Below, in pieces: positions 7,664 through 16,216 of a DNA stretch of 32,358 bases. Both the position numbers and the translations under genes were made by a program. Numbering within the stretch: the first letter of the stretch is position 1; each line of letters starts with the position of its first letter. The DNA comes from Gemmatimonas sp. (lineage in GTDB: Bacteria > Gemmatimonadota > Gemmatimonadetes > Longimicrobiales > Longimicrobiaceae), in NCBI GenBank assembly GCA_009380025.1, contig WHSP01000034.1, positions 1-32,358 on the forward strand, read 5' to 3'. Below the pieces are notes generated by a model that was given only the letters and a program-made list of their open reading frames with translations, did no database searches and was not told the origin of the DNA.

Positions 7664-8227
7664 CTACTCTCCTTCTGACGATACGCGAGGGATCCAGGAG
7701 GGAGCGATCTCACCATTCACCAGAGCACTCAGCCGATCCAGGTAGTGCGGAGTGCAATAGAGAGGAACTTCTCCGCGCTCTCCCGCCCGAACCATCTGGC
7801 GTAGGAAGCATGCCACCTTCTTCTCGGTGCATAGGCGATCGAGGGCGCGGGCCGCCCGAGCCGTGTCCACTCGATGCTCCCCTTTCACATCCTGCTCGTG
7901 CCATCCAAGTCCATCGGCCGTCTGGTGCGCCGAGATAGCGTCGTTGATCGAGGCAGTCGTCAGATTGCCCTCCAGGATCTGGCGTTCCCTCTCGCGCAAG
8001 AAGCGAAGAATCAGCTCGACGTCCTGAGCCTGACGGATCGAATCCTCCGTCTCTTTGATTCGCGTGGCCATCACCTCGGACTCGTCGAGGCCGGGTATGT
8101 CGCCCGGCTCGCCCGCTTGCCACCGGGCAGTCGCCACCTTCTCGGCCGTCGTTGCATCGCGGGCGCAGACGTGGTAGACCGTCCGGTGACGAGAAACCAC
8201 TTCGACTTCGAAAGATTTGTCGTCCAT
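7664..8227 (-). CDS. Hypothetical cytoplasmic protein
   Basis: Predicted 187 residues from an ATG at 8227; a longer version starting at 8287 adds a proline- and arginine-rich stretch that looks non-coding. The N-terminal about 45 residues resemble a small alpha-beta segment (FEVEVVSRHRTVYHVCARDATTAEKV). The middle is strongly helical and charged (ELILRFLRERERQIL). Three Cys are scattered and do not form a zinc motif. There is no signal peptide. No strong ribosome site is visible. I do not recognise it, and the neighbours give no clear functional hint. Confidence 0.65.
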   Translation of the reverse strand: MDDKSFEVEVVSRHRTVYHVCARDATTAEKVATARWQAGEPGDIPGLDESEVMATRIKETEDSIRQAQDVELILRFLRERERQILEGNLTTASINDAISAHQTADGLGWHEQDVKGEHRVDTARAARALDRLCTEKKVACFLRQMVRAGERGEVPLYCTPHYLDRLSALVNGEIAPSWIPRVSSEGE

Positions 8228-8330
8228 GCGTTTAGCGTAGTAGCCGCGAGGGCGCGGAGTTCGCGGAGACGGTGACGGCCAATGCAAGCGGCGTGCGCAT
8301 TTTCTGGAGGCGCCCGACTTCCTTACCAGG

Positions 8331-8993
8331 TCAGAACGGAGCTCGCAGCTGAAGCCAGCCGAGGGCTCGAAGGAAGAGGGGCAGGAAGAGCAGGAACGAG
8401 AAGCTGCGAAAGCCGAGGTTGCGCCGCGCGGCCTCTAGCTGGAACTGGTCAGTTCGGAGTGCTTCCGGGATCTTGCGCAGATCGGGCAGGAGACGTGGTG
8501 GAGGGCGATAGCGCGAGAACTGCGCCGGGAACTTCAGGGTCAGGTACTCCTCCTCGCCCAACATCGTCGGATAGTATACGAACCCCACGAGGGCGACGAA
8601 GAGCAGCAAACCGAACCCCGGGCTGCCGACCGTGAGGAAATAGGCGAGAAAGAGCGAAAGACTTCCGGTATACAGAGGGTGCCGCACCAGGACATAGACG
8701 CCCGTCCTCGTGATTTCCTGATTCTTTCGCAAGTTGCCCGATCCCCACAGGCGGATGGAAGCCCCGAACCCGATCAGCATCCAGGACAGGAGGACGGGAG
8801 CGGAGAGTCTGGGACCGAGGAGGTCGGCCGGCACGGTACCAGTGAGCAGGGAATGAAGTGGGGCTGCGAGGACCAGAATCGCGGTCAACAGCGGCCGGCG
8901 GCGGTGGATCCATCGAATTGCTGGCCACGGCCCTCTACGGGCGGACTTCAACTGCCCGACAGACACTTCCGAACGAATCTCAGTATTTAGCAA
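8331..8993 (-). CDS. Isoprenylcysteine carboxylmethyltransferase (ICMT/PEMT)-like membrane protein
   Basis: Predicted 220 residues from a TTG start one base after the dnaN stop, so it is probably translated together with dnaN. Hydrophobic segments occur near residues 35-55, 62-82, 108-125 and 128-145, with another near the C-terminus. The signature GVYVLVRHPLYTG at about 98-110 followed by a membrane segment, and later GEEEYLTLKFP.QFSRY, is typical of the ICMT/NnrU/phospholipid methyltransferase fold, which uses S-adenosylmethionine to methylate small lipid or thiol substrates at the membrane. In bacteria without prenylated CaaX proteins the true substrate is usually unknown. The N-terminal about 20 residues may not be translated if a later GTG is used. 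Confidence 0.8.
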   Translation of the reverse strand: MLNTEIRSEVSVGQLKSARRGPWPAIRWIHRRRPLLTAILVLAAPLHSLLTGTVPADLLGPRLSAPVLLSWMLIGFGASIRLWGSGNLRKNQEITRTGVYVLVRHPLYTGSLSLFLAYFLTVGSPGFGLLLFVALVGFVYYPTMLGEEEYLTLKFPAQFSRYRPPPRLLPDLRKIPEALRTDQFQLEAARRNLGFRSFSFLLFLPLFLRALGWLQLRAPF

Positions 8994-8994
8994 C

Positions 8995-10101
8995 TCAGTC
9001 CTGCAACCTCAGGGGCATCACGAGGGAGAGGAAATCAGGCGCGTCTTCGTTGCCGAGGGGCTCCAACGTAGCGGCTCTTTCCGGCGCTTTGAAGGTGAGC
9101 TTGACCTCGTCCGTCGACACGTATCGGAGGAGCTCCAGGAGGTAGTTCGCGTTGAAGCCGATCTCGAGAGGTTCGCCCTCGTACTCCACGGGTAGCTCCT
9201 CCGAGCCTTCACCGAGATCGGGCGTCTGCACGGAGAACTTCATCATCGGCCCCCCAAGAGACAGCCGGATCCTGTGCGTCTGATCGGAGGCCACGATCGC
9301 CATCCGCCGGACGGCACCCGTCAACCCCGAGCGGTCCGCGATAAGTACCTTGTCGTTGTCCTTCGGGATGACCTGCTCATAGTCGGGGTAGGGACCTTCG
9401 ATCAGCCGGGTGAAGATCTGCACGCTCCCGCCGCGGAAACCAAGATGGTTTTCCGATCGTGCGATCTGCACTTCCTCATCCCCCCCAAAGAGTTTCTGAA
9501 CCTGCTGAAGGGCTCGAGGATGGACGATCAGATCCTCCTCCGCACCGCCGGACGATCGCGCAATGGTGATTTTCGCGAGCCGGTGTCCGTTCGTGGCAAC
9601 CATTCTCGTCTCGTCGGGCCGAAGCTCCCATTTCACTCCGTTGAGAATCGGCCGTGTCTCCTCCGTCGAAACCGCGAAGGAAACATGCGAAATGAGCTGG
9701 TTGAGTTCCCGACCAGTCGTGGTCCAACTCTCCTCGAAAGGCACGGAAGGGAAGGCCGGGAACTCGTCCTTCGAAAGCCCGTTCAGGCGGAATCTCGATC
9801 GCCCGCCGGTGATCGAGATCGCGTCGCCCTGAGTCGACAGACCGACTGGAGCCGGGGGTAGCTCGCGCGCGATTTCCTGGAGCTTCTTCGCTGGCACCGT
9901 AATCGCACCCCCGACTTCGACCTCTGCCGCAACGCGCACGGACACGGCGGTATCCAGGTCCGTTCCGCTCATCCGAAGTCCGCCTTCTTCCGCCTCCAAC
10001 AGGAGGTTGGACAGTACGGGGAGCGTCGAGCGAGTCGGGATGCTTCCGGCCACCGCGCCGAGGCCCTCCTGCAACTTCTCACGCGTGATGCTGACTTTCA
10101 T
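8995..10101 (-). CDS. dnaN: DNA polymerase III sliding clamp, beta subunit
   Basis: Predicted 368 residues, the usual length. The dimeric ring encircles DNA and tethers the replicative polymerase, and also recruits repair factors through a hydrophobic cleft. The three similar clamp domains are visible: the N-terminal one begins MKVSITREKLQEGL with TLPVLSNLLLEAE, the second includes RPILNGVKWE, and the C-terminal one has GFNANYLLELL with the LxLVMPLR ending. It lies 283 bases downstream of dnaA on the same strand; the gap holds the putative oriC. The ICMT-like gene follows directly. Confidence 0.98.
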   Translation of the reverse strand: MKVSITREKLQEGLGAVAGSIPTRSTLPVLSNLLLEAEEGGLRMSGTDLDTAVSVRVAAEVEVGGAITVPAKKLQEIARELPPAPVGLSTQGDAISITGGRSRFRLNGLSKDEFPAFPSVPFEESWTTTGRELNQLISHVSFAVSTEETRPILNGVKWELRPDETRMVATNGHRLAKITIARSSGGAEEDLIVHPRALQQVQKLFGGDEEVQIARSENHLGFRGGSVQIFTRLIEGPYPDYEQVIPKDNDKVLIADRSGLTGAVRRMAIVASDQTHRIRLSLGGPMMKFSVQTPDLGEGSEELPVEYEGEPLEIGFNANYLLELLRYVSTDEVKLTFKAPERAATLEPLGNEDAPDFLSLVMPLRLQD

Positions 10102-10384
10102 GTTCGCTCCGGCCCGTGTGGCGTTATCAACGGAGTCCGTTTCCAGGAGTACGAATTAAGATGATTCGTAGTCGTAGTAGGGGCGGCGGAAAAGTGGAAG
10201 CCTCCGATCTGGGTGCTAGAATCCACCGCACAACCGGGCAGAAGTGGCACGCGCGGGCTGTGGACTCCACGTGGAAACAAAGAGGCGTTGTCCACCCTTT
10301 CCACAAATCCCCGGCGCGAGGTGATCTTCCACAGCTCGTCTACACGAACTCCACACACGTTGTCCACAGGTTGCCGACCCCATC
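10102..10384. other. Putative replication origin (oriC) in the dnaA-dnaN gap
   Basis: The plus strand has several copies of TCCACA or TCCACC that look like DnaA boxes. The best is TTGTCCACA at 10360-10368. Others are TTGTCCACC (10288-10296), CTTTCCACA (10297-10305), TCTTCCACA (10325-10333) and AACTCCACA (10347-10355). A short AT-rich stretch lies at about 10148-10165 near dnaN and could be the unwinding element. The position beside dnaA and dnaN is where oriC is found in many bacteria. The exact extent cannot be set by eye. Confidence 0.7.
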
Positions 10385-11785
10385 TCAAAGACCCCTGCGT
10401 AGTTCGTCGATCTTCTGGCGGAACTCCTCATCGGCGCCCAGCTGCTCCTCGACTTTGTTGATCGAATGAATGACGGTCGAATGGTCGCGGCCACCAAAGA
10501 GTTTCCCGATCTCGACGAGCGACAGGTCGAAATGTTCCTTGATCAGATACATGGCGATTTGCCTGGGAACGGTGAGGTCCTTCGTCCTTTTCTTCGACTG
10601 GAGCTGCTCGGGTGATACACCCCAGGCGGATGACACCTTGCGACGCACCAGGTCCGGCGTCAGCTGCTGCGCCTCCGGGTCCTGCGGGCTCCTAAGGACC
10701 CCGCCGAGCGCTTCCTGTGCGAGGTCGACGTTGATCTCACGACGGGTCAACGAAGAGTAGGCGAGCAGCTTGATCACCGCGCCTTCGAGTTCGCGGACCG
10801 ACGAAGTGCAATGCCGCGCGATGAAGTTGAGGACCTCCTCCATGCCCGAGATCTCGAGGCCGTCCTCCTGCGCCCGTTTGCGCAGGATGGCAACGCGGGT
10901 TTCGAAGTCGGGAAGCTGGATGTCGGTAACGAGTCCCCACTCGAAGCGCGAAACGAGGCGATCCTCGAGACCAATATCCTTCGGCGGTCGATCGGAGGTG
11001 AGGACGATCTGCCGCTGCGCATCGTGCAGTGCGTTGAAGGTATGAAAGAACTCCTCTTGAGTCTGGCGCTTTCCCTCGAGGAACTGGATGTCGTCGACGA
11101 GCAGGAGATCGATCTGGCGGTACATTCTCCGAAACTCGGCCATCGAGCCACCCTGGATCGCGCCGATCAATTCGTTCGTAAAGGTTTCGGACGAGAGATA
11201 AAGGACGCGCTTGTGGGGGGCTCGTTCGACCACCGCATGCCCGATGGCATGCATCAGATGTGTTTTGCCCAACCCGACACCACCGTAGATGAAGAGCGGG
11301 TTGTACATCCTGGCCGGCGCCTCGGCCACAGCGTGCGCGGCAGCGGCAGCGAGCTGGTTGTTGTGGCCAACCACGAAGCGATCAAATGTGTATCGCTCGT
11401 TGAGGGGAGTGGCTGGGCGTCTCAACGTCTCCGTAGGGGCGCCAACGAAACGGTCCTCGTCTCGGGGCGTGGGGAGCTGCGGCGGCGAGGCCAGCGGAAT
11501 CCCCAGAGTGCCCGGCCCGTCGACCGGGCTCCCGCCCGAACTGAACTGGACGGACAGGCGAAAGCGCGTTCCATATAGCCGCTCACTGATTCCGGCCAGG
11601 AGGTCCGCGTACTTGTCTTCGACCCACTGGACCGCGAACGGATTGGGAGTAGAGACGATCAACGTATCGCTGGAAACGGAGATCGCCTCGGTAGGCGCCA
11701 GCCAGGTTCGGAAAGCCTGCTCCGGGAGAGCCGTTCGTGCCTCGTCGAGAATCTGAGACCAGAGTTCGGAGGCGCTCAGCTCCAT
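10385..11785 (-). CDS. dnaA: Chromosomal replication initiator protein DnaA
   Basis: Predicted 466 residues. The ATG at 11785 gives MELSASELWSQIL, the normal N-terminal interaction domain; a TTG at 11821 is too early. DnaA binds 9-bp boxes at oriC and, with ATP, melts the origin and loads the helicase. Domain II is a proline-rich linker at about 85-130. The AAA+ domain has Walker A GGVGLGKT (168-175), Walker B LLLVDDIQF (about 227-235) and a sensor region around LTSDRPP. The C-terminal domain carries the DnaA signature GGRDHSTVIHSI. It is divergent from rpmH, and its own promoter appears to contain a DnaA box. Confidence 0.98.
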   Translation of the reverse strand: MELSASELWSQILDEARTALPEQAFRTWLAPTEAISVSSDTLIVSTPNPFAVQWVEDKYADLLAGISERLYGTRFRLSVQFSSGGSPVDGPGTLGIPLASPPQLPTPRDEDRFVGAPTETLRRPATPLNERYTFDRFVVGHNNQLAAAAAHAVAEAPARMYNPLFIYGGVGLGKTHLMHAIGHAVVERAPHKRVLYLSSETFTNELIGAIQGGSMAEFRRMYRQIDLLLVDDIQFLEGKRQTQEEFFHTFNALHDAQRQIVLTSDRPPKDIGLEDRLVSRFEWGLVTDIQLPDFETRVAILRKRAQEDGLEISGMEEVLNFIARHCTSSVRELEGAVIKLLAYSSLTRREINVDLAQEALGGVLRSPQDPEAQQLTPDLVRRKVSSAWGVSPEQLQSKKRTKDLTVPRQIAMYLIKEHFDLSLVEIGKLFGGRDHSTVIHSINKVEEQLGADEEFRQKIDELRRGL

Positions 11786-11833
11786 GTACGCAGCGCGAAA
11801 AGCAGAGGGGCCGCAGGGCAAGACGAACGGGCC

Positions 11834-11862
11834 AAGCTAGGCGGCCGATGTGGAAAAGTCAA
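11834..11862 (-). promoter_or_regulatory. Predicted dnaA promoter with an embedded DnaA box
   Basis: On the minus strand, TTGACT (11857-11862) and TAGCTT (11834-11839) are separated by 17 bases, close to the sigma-70 consensus. TTTTCCACA, one mismatch from TTATCCACA, lies at 11849-11857 and overlaps the end of the -35 box and the spacer. Binding of DnaA there would be expected to block RNA polymerase, giving the autoregulation known for dnaA genes. The transcript would have a leader of roughly 40 bases. Confidence 0.6.
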
Positions 11863-11963
11863 GCCGAGAATCGGCGCGAATCGAGCCGTCCGCGCACGGT
11901 AGACGCTCGGGCAGAAAACGTGCAAGACGCTCCGCTGACGAGACGCCTGGGCGAGGCTGGAGA

Positions 11964-11993
11964 TTGACGTGCGCCGAGTGCCGGATGTAGATT
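11964..11993 (+). promoter_or_regulatory. Predicted rpmH operon promoter
   Basis: TTGACG (11964-11969) and TAGATT (11988-11993) are separated by 18 bases, a reasonable sigma-70 promoter. It points toward rpmH, whose start is about 55 bases downstream, and is divergent from the dnaA promoter. Confidence 0.5.
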
Positions 11994-12047
11994 GAGCGGC
12001 TGTGTCGAGAAGTCTGAGCGAGCATCGAAGCATCCGGAGGGGTCCCG

Positions 12048-12209
12048 ATGAAGCCGACATACCGTCCGCGCAATCGAAAGCGCATCAACAAGCATGGCTT
12101 CCGTGCGCGCATGGCGACGCGTGGGGGTCGAAGGGTGCTGAACGCGCGGCGCAAGCGGGGTCGCAAGCGGCTGACGGTGAGTACCGGCGGCAAGAACGGG
12201 CGCTCGTAG
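12048..12209 (+). CDS. rpmH: 50S ribosomal protein L34
   Basis: A 53-residue, very basic protein reading [22 protein letters not shown] at its start region and [19 protein letters not shown] at its end, which is the L34 signature. It is a small structural protein of the large ribosomal subunit. A GGAGGGG ribosome site lies five bases before the ATG. A short extra tail (STGGKNGRS) makes it slightly longer than the 44-46 residues of E. coli L34. It is the first gene of the rpmH-rnpA-yidD-yidC-mnmE block and is hidden within a longer open frame. Confidence 0.97.
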   Translation: MKPTYRPRNRKRINKHGFRARMATRGGRRVLNARRKRGRKRLTVSTGGKNGRS

Positions 12210-12221
12210 GCCGCGGGGCGC

Positions 12222-12659
12222 GTGACGCCGTTGGTGAGCGGCGACGCGTCGGCGGGCAGAGGTGGCGATCGGACGCTGCCGAGGGTGGCGCGGATCACTA
12301 CGACCCAAGAGATCCGGAATTTGTTTCGACGGGGGAAGAGGAGGAAGACGCGTCACCTCGACGTCTTCGTCTCCGCTTCCCCCGTCGCGCATTCGAGGCT
12401 CGGGCTGGTGGTGGCGAAGCCACGGGCGAAACAAACTGCGCGGGCGGGCCGTATCCCAGGTCCGGCGGTGCGGAGGAATCGCCTGAAACGGCGGCTTCGA
12501 GAGATCGGGAGGACGGAGATCCTCCCGAGGCTCGCGGTGCGGGGGTGTTCGGCGGACGTGTTGATCCGCGCGCGATCGGAGGCCTACGAGGCGAGCTATC
12601 GGGATCTCCTACAGGAGCTGATCGACCTGGAGGATTGGGTGTGCTCAAGCGTGCGCTGA
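12222..12659 (+). CDS. rnpA: Ribonuclease P protein component
   Basis: Up to 145 residues from a GTG. The conserved part begins near residue 19 with [20 protein letters not shown], so the true start may be a later GTG or TTG. The protein assists the RNase P RNA in trimming the 5' leader of tRNA precursors. The RNR signature is [13 protein letters not shown] at about residues 82-94, and [13 protein letters not shown] gives the family's SxxGLVVsKk-like segment. It follows rpmH by 12 bases and its end overlaps yidD by 19 bases, as in many bacteria. Confidence 0.95.
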   Translation: MTPLVSGDASAGRGGDRTLPRVARITTTQEIRNLFRRGKRRKTRHLDVFVSASPVAHSRLGLVVAKPRAKQTARAGRIPGPAVRRNRLKRRLREIGRTEILPRLAVRGCSADVLIRARSEAYEASYRDLLQELIDLEDWVCSSVR

Positions 12660-12853
12660 TGGCTGCAATCCGGTTCTACCAGCGCGGAATCTCTCCGCTC
12701 AAACCGCCCGTCTGTCGCTTCGAGCCGAGTTGTTCCGCGTTCGCACTCGAGGCGATCGATCGCTACGGTGTTCGTCGCGGGGCATGGCTGTCGCTGCGTC
12801 GACTTCTTCGGTGTCATCCCTTCTGTCGGGGTGGCTACGACCCGGTTCCGTAG
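12641..12853 (+). CDS. yidD: Membrane protein insertion efficiency factor YidD
   Basis: A 70-residue protein starting with GTG after a GGAGG site located inside rnpA, with which it overlaps by 19 bases in another frame. The signature is complete: [19 protein letters not shown], then [19 protein letters not shown] at the C-terminus, with the three family cysteines and the GGYDPVP end. YidD is a small inner-membrane-associated protein that helps YidC and Sec insert membrane proteins. The ORF continues upstream in frame through rpmH and rnpA, but that extension is not coding. yidC starts 84 bases downstream. Confidence 0.95.
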   Translation: MLKRALMAAIRFYQRGISPLKPPVCRFEPSCSAFALEAIDRYGVRRGAWLSLRRLLRCHPFCRGGYDPVP

Positions 12854-12937
12854 CCAGAGCTCTTCACGTGGGTGCCTAATGATCCGGGTGCGGCCGCTCC
12901 GGCCGACCCGTTTTCGTGAGTTTTCTCGCTGGTTCGA

Positions 12938-14641
12938 ATGGAAAAACGGTTGCTCCTGGCGGTGGTGCTGATGACCGCTGCCATCATGTTCACGAATCTG
13001 TTGTTTCCGGCCCCGGCCCCGGGGCCTGCGCCTGCGCCGGTGGAGCCGCCCGCTACCCCAGAGGTAGCGACGGAGGCGCCCGCTCCGCCGACGCTAGAGA
13101 CATCCCGCCCTACGATCGGGATCCCCGATCGCGCCGTCGCGGCGGATTCGGTGGTCGTCACCTCCGATCTCTACACCTTCGTCCTTTCGTCCCGCGGGGC
13201 GACGGTCCAGAAGGCATTCCTTACCGAGTACAGCTCCTATCACGACCCGGAGGGGGTCGTTCAGCTCGTTCCCGAGGGTGCAGCGTTCCTGGAGAGTCGT
13301 CTCGTGATCGGCTCTGACACGGTCGACTTGAGCGGACTGCCCTTCGAAGTGAGCACCAGCCACCTTCCAGTCACTGAGGAAGGCGGTCCGGCGAGCGTCG
13401 ATTTCCGCTACCAGGCGGAGTCGGGAATCGGCGTGGGGATCCGATACACGTTCCAGCCCGGGACCTACGTGGTTCTGGTGGAAGGCATCGTCGAGGGGGC
13501 TGGCGGCCGGCCGACCCAGGTGTTGACCAGCCTGGGACCGAGGCTCGAGATGCATGAACATCCCGACCACAATAGCGAGAACGAGTTCGCGGTCGTAACG
13601 CGCACGTCTTCGGGAGGGGTTGATCGGCGTCCGTTACGCAGCATAGAGGGGCAGGAGGTTGTCGGTCCGGGGGTCACGTGGGCTGGCATCAAGGACAAAT
13701 ACTTCCTCGCGGCGATGATCGCGGGTGAGGAACGACCTTTCGAGCGTTCCATCGCTCAGGAGCTGCCACCGGTCACCGTGGCCGAGAACGGGGAGACGAT
13801 CGAGGCTCCGGAGGTCCGGTTGACAGCCGTCGCTCCGACCGCTGGCGATGGCGGGTTCGCATATTCGGCGTATTTCGGCCCGCAGGAGTTCGAGCGGCTG
13901 TCGGCGATCGGGTACGAGGTCGAGGACGTGACACCATACGGGTACCGGTGGCTGCAGCCGGTGATCCGTCCGCTCGCCGCGGCGGTGCTCTGGGTGCTGA
14001 ACACCCTGCACAATACCCTTGGCGTTGCCTACGGATGGGTGTTGGTGGTCTTCGGGGTCATGATGCGGATCCTCCTCTGGCCGCTCAACGCGAAGGCGAT
14101 GCGCGCGCAGATGAAGAACATGGGCGTGCAGCCCCTTCTTCAGGAGCTTCGAGAGAAGTACAAGAACGACCCGCAGAAGCAACAGGAGGCGATGGTCGCG
14201 CTCTACAAGGAGCACGGGTTCAATCCCTTCGCCGGGTGCGTCCCGATGCTGGTCCCGTTCCCGGTTCTGATCACCCTCTTCTTCGTCTTTCAGAACACAA
14301 TCGCGTTTCGAGGGGCCGGGTTCCTCTGGCTCCCGGATCTTTCCCTGCGGGATCCTCTCTACGTCCTTCCGCTCATCCTCGTGGTTTCGATGTTCGGGTT
14401 GCAGTGGGTCAGCGCTCACCTGAGCGGAATGGAGCAGAACCCGCAGATGAAGATGATGATGTACTTCATGCCAGTGATGATGGGCGCCATCTTCTTCATG
14501 CTTCCCGCCGGGCTGAACCTGTACTACGCCGTGACGCAGGTCGCGAGCATTCCTCAACAGGTCCTGATCGCGAAGGAAAGGCGGAAGGCCCAGGAGGAGG
14601 TCAAGGCGAAGGGCCCCAAGAAGAAGAAGGCCGGCCGATAG
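12938..14641 (+). CDS. yidC: Membrane protein insertase YidC
   Basis: Predicted 567 residues, the Gram-negative type with a large periplasmic domain, which argues for an outer-membrane-bearing host. It inserts and folds inner-membrane proteins alone or with SecYEG. The N-terminal membrane helix is at about 4-21, followed by a Pro/Ala-rich linker (PAPAPGPAPAP), then the P1 beta domain to about 335. The insertase core begins near 346 with the groove Arg in VMMRILLWPLN, the cytoplasmic helical hairpin (QMKNMGVQPLLQELREKYKN), NPFAGCVPML, and three further helices to about 536. The C-terminus is Lys-rich (KGPKKKKAGR), which can contact ribosomes. A KH-domain jag gene, often next, is absent. Confidence 0.98.
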   Translation: MEKRLLLAVVLMTAAIMFTNLLFPAPAPGPAPAPVEPPATPEVATEAPAPPTLETSRPTIGIPDRAVAADSVVVTSDLYTFVLSSRGATVQKAFLTEYSSYHDPEGVVQLVPEGAAFLESRLVIGSDTVDLSGLPFEVSTSHLPVTEEGGPASVDFRYQAESGIGVGIRYTFQPGTYVVLVEGIVEGAGGRPTQVLTSLGPRLEMHEHPDHNSENEFAVVTRTSSGGVDRRPLRSIEGQEVVGPGVTWAGIKDKYFLAAMIAGEERPFERSIAQELPPVTVAENGETIEAPEVRLTAVAPTAGDGGFAYSAYFGPQEFERLSAIGYEVEDVTPYGYRWLQPVIRPLAAAVLWVLNTLHNTLGVAYGWVLVVFGVMMRILLWPLNAKAMRAQMKNMGVQPLLQELREKYKNDPQKQQEAMVALYKEHGFNPFAGCVPMLVPFPVLITLFFVFQNTIAFRGAGFLWLPDLSLRDPLYVLPLILVVSMFGLQWVSAHLSGMEQNPQMKMMMYFMPVMMGAIFFMLPAGLNLYYAVTQVASIPQQVLIAKERRKAQEEVKAKGPKKKKAGR

Positions 14642-14733
14642 CAGGCCGTCGTAAGATCGGGCAGCACTGCAGCGAGATTCGCGGGCGTCCTTCCCTCCCT
14701 TCGGTGCCGGAACCCTCGTAGGGGCCGCGGTTC

Positions 14734-16125
14734 ATGGAATCAGTAGGTTTCGACGACACCATCGCGGCGATCGCTACGGCGCGGGGCAGGAGCGCTGTTG
14801 CTGCGATCCGCCTTTCCGGGCGCCTGGCGCTGCCGCTACTCGAGAGGGTCTGTCCAGAGGTCGCGGGGCGAAGCGGGCCTCCTGATGCGCGGCGCCAGTA
14901 TCTCTTCCGAGTCCACCATCCCGAAACCGGCGAGCTTCTCGACCGCGCCCTGGTCACGTACTTCGCCGCGCCCGCCAGCTATACGGGCGAGGAGGTAGTC
15001 GAGATCAGCACCCACGGTGGAAGCATCGCCCCCGAGAGGGTGTTTAGCGCGTTGCTTGCGGCGGGCGCCCGACAGGCGCTCCCGGGAGAGTTTACTCGCC
15101 GCGCCGTCCTGAATGGGAAGCTCGACCTGCTGCAGGCAGAGTCCGTAGCCGATCTCGTCGACGCGCGCTCAACTGCTTTTCATCGCGCCGCCGTCCACCA
15201 GATGGAGCGTGGCCTGTCTGCCCGCCTCTCTGCTCTCAGGGCCGACCTGCTTCGGACCGAGGCGATGGTCTCCTACGGCATCGATTTCCCCGATGAGGAC
15301 GAGCCTCCCATCCCCATCGGCCAGATCGTAGAAGCCGCTCGGGGGACGCTCCGGCAAATCGAGCTCGCAATCGGAACGGCACCACAGGGCGAGTTGCTTC
15401 GGCGAGGCGCGGCCGTGGTCCTCGCCGGCCTTCCCAACTCCGGCAAGTCCTCTCTTTTCAATGCGCTTCTCGGCATCGAACGCGCGATCGTCACGGATAT
15501 CCCCGGCACAACGAGGGACGCGATCGAAGCGGACACCACCGTGCTCGGCTTTCCCTTCCGCCTCGTCGACACCGCCGGACTACGAGAGACGCAGGACCAC
15601 GTCGAGTCGCTCGGAATCGAGGTTGCGCAGAACTATCTCGCCGCTGCAGACATCGTCCTGTTCTGCACTGAATCGAGCGGCACGCTGAGCCGGCAGGAGG
15701 CGCGCTTCGTCCGGGAGGTCGACGCGAAGCGCCTCCTCGTAGTCTCGACCAAGGCCGACCTCGGCCGCCCATCTGGAGAGGTGGTCGGGGCGCCTGCCGG
15801 ATCCGAGGAGCGCCTCCGAGTGTCGGCCCGATCCGGGGTCGGTCTCACGGCCCTAAGGGAGCGCTTGGTGCACACCTCCTTCGACGAGGAGCTGTCGCGC
15901 CCCCCGGACGAACCGCTCGTTACGAGCGAGCGTCAGCTGCGCGCGCTGGGGCGCTCCGCCGCCGAGCTGAGGCGCTTCGTCGTGGAAATCAAGGAGAACC
16001 TGTCGAGCGAGTTCGCTGTTACCCACCTTCGCGGGGCGACCCACGAGCTCGAGGAGTTGATCGGCGCCGTTACTACCGACGACGTGCTCGACACCCTCTT
16101 TGGCCGGTTCTGCGTTGGGAAGTGA
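14734..16125 (+). CDS. mnmE: tRNA modification GTPase MnmE
   Basis: Predicted 463 residues. With MnmG it adds the (carboxymethyl)aminomethyl group to C5 of U34 in certain tRNAs. The N-terminal folate-binding domain begins DDTIAAIATARGRSAVAAIRLSG. The G domain, inserted in a helical domain, has G1 GLPNSGKSS near 230, G2 GTTRD, G3 DTAGL near 278 and a G4 read as STKAD, where NKxD is usual. The C-terminus ends FGRFCVGK, the catalytic Cys motif FC[IV]GK. The usual partner mnmG lies 2.1 kb away, separated by a minus-strand cassette. Confidence 0.97.
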   Translation: MESVGFDDTIAAIATARGRSAVAAIRLSGRLALPLLERVCPEVAGRSGPPDARRQYLFRVHHPETGELLDRALVTYFAAPASYTGEEVVEISTHGGSIAPERVFSALLAAGARQALPGEFTRRAVLNGKLDLLQAESVADLVDARSTAFHRAAVHQMERGLSARLSALRADLLRTEAMVSYGIDFPDEDEPPIPIGQIVEAARGTLRQIELAIGTAPQGELLRRGAAVVLAGLPNSGKSSLFNALLGIERAIVTDIPGTTRDAIEADTTVLGFPFRLVDTAGLRETQDHVESLGIEVAQNYLAAADIVLFCTESSGTLSRQEARFVREVDAKRLLVVSTKADLGRPSGEVVGAPAGSEERLRVSARSGVGLTALRERLVHTSFDEELSRPPDEPLVTSERQLRALGRSAAELRRFVVEIKENLSSEFAVTHLRGATHELEELIGAVTTDDVLDTLFGRFCVGK

Positions 16126-16216
16126 TGGCGGGCTCCAGGGGCGGTGACTCCAACGGTCGGCGACAGTGAGGGATGTGAAAGGTCGGGACGCCGAATGTTC
16201 GGTCTATTTTCGGGTG

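Noticed and set aside
10263-10278. CCACGTGG with partial parS match in the dnaA-dnaN gap
   Set aside because: Only the central TCCACGTGGAA matches; five of 16 positions differ, so it was not called parS.
12002-12640. Long frame leading into yidD
   Set aside because: It overlaps rpmH and rnpA in another frame; only the last part from GTG 12641 matches YidD.
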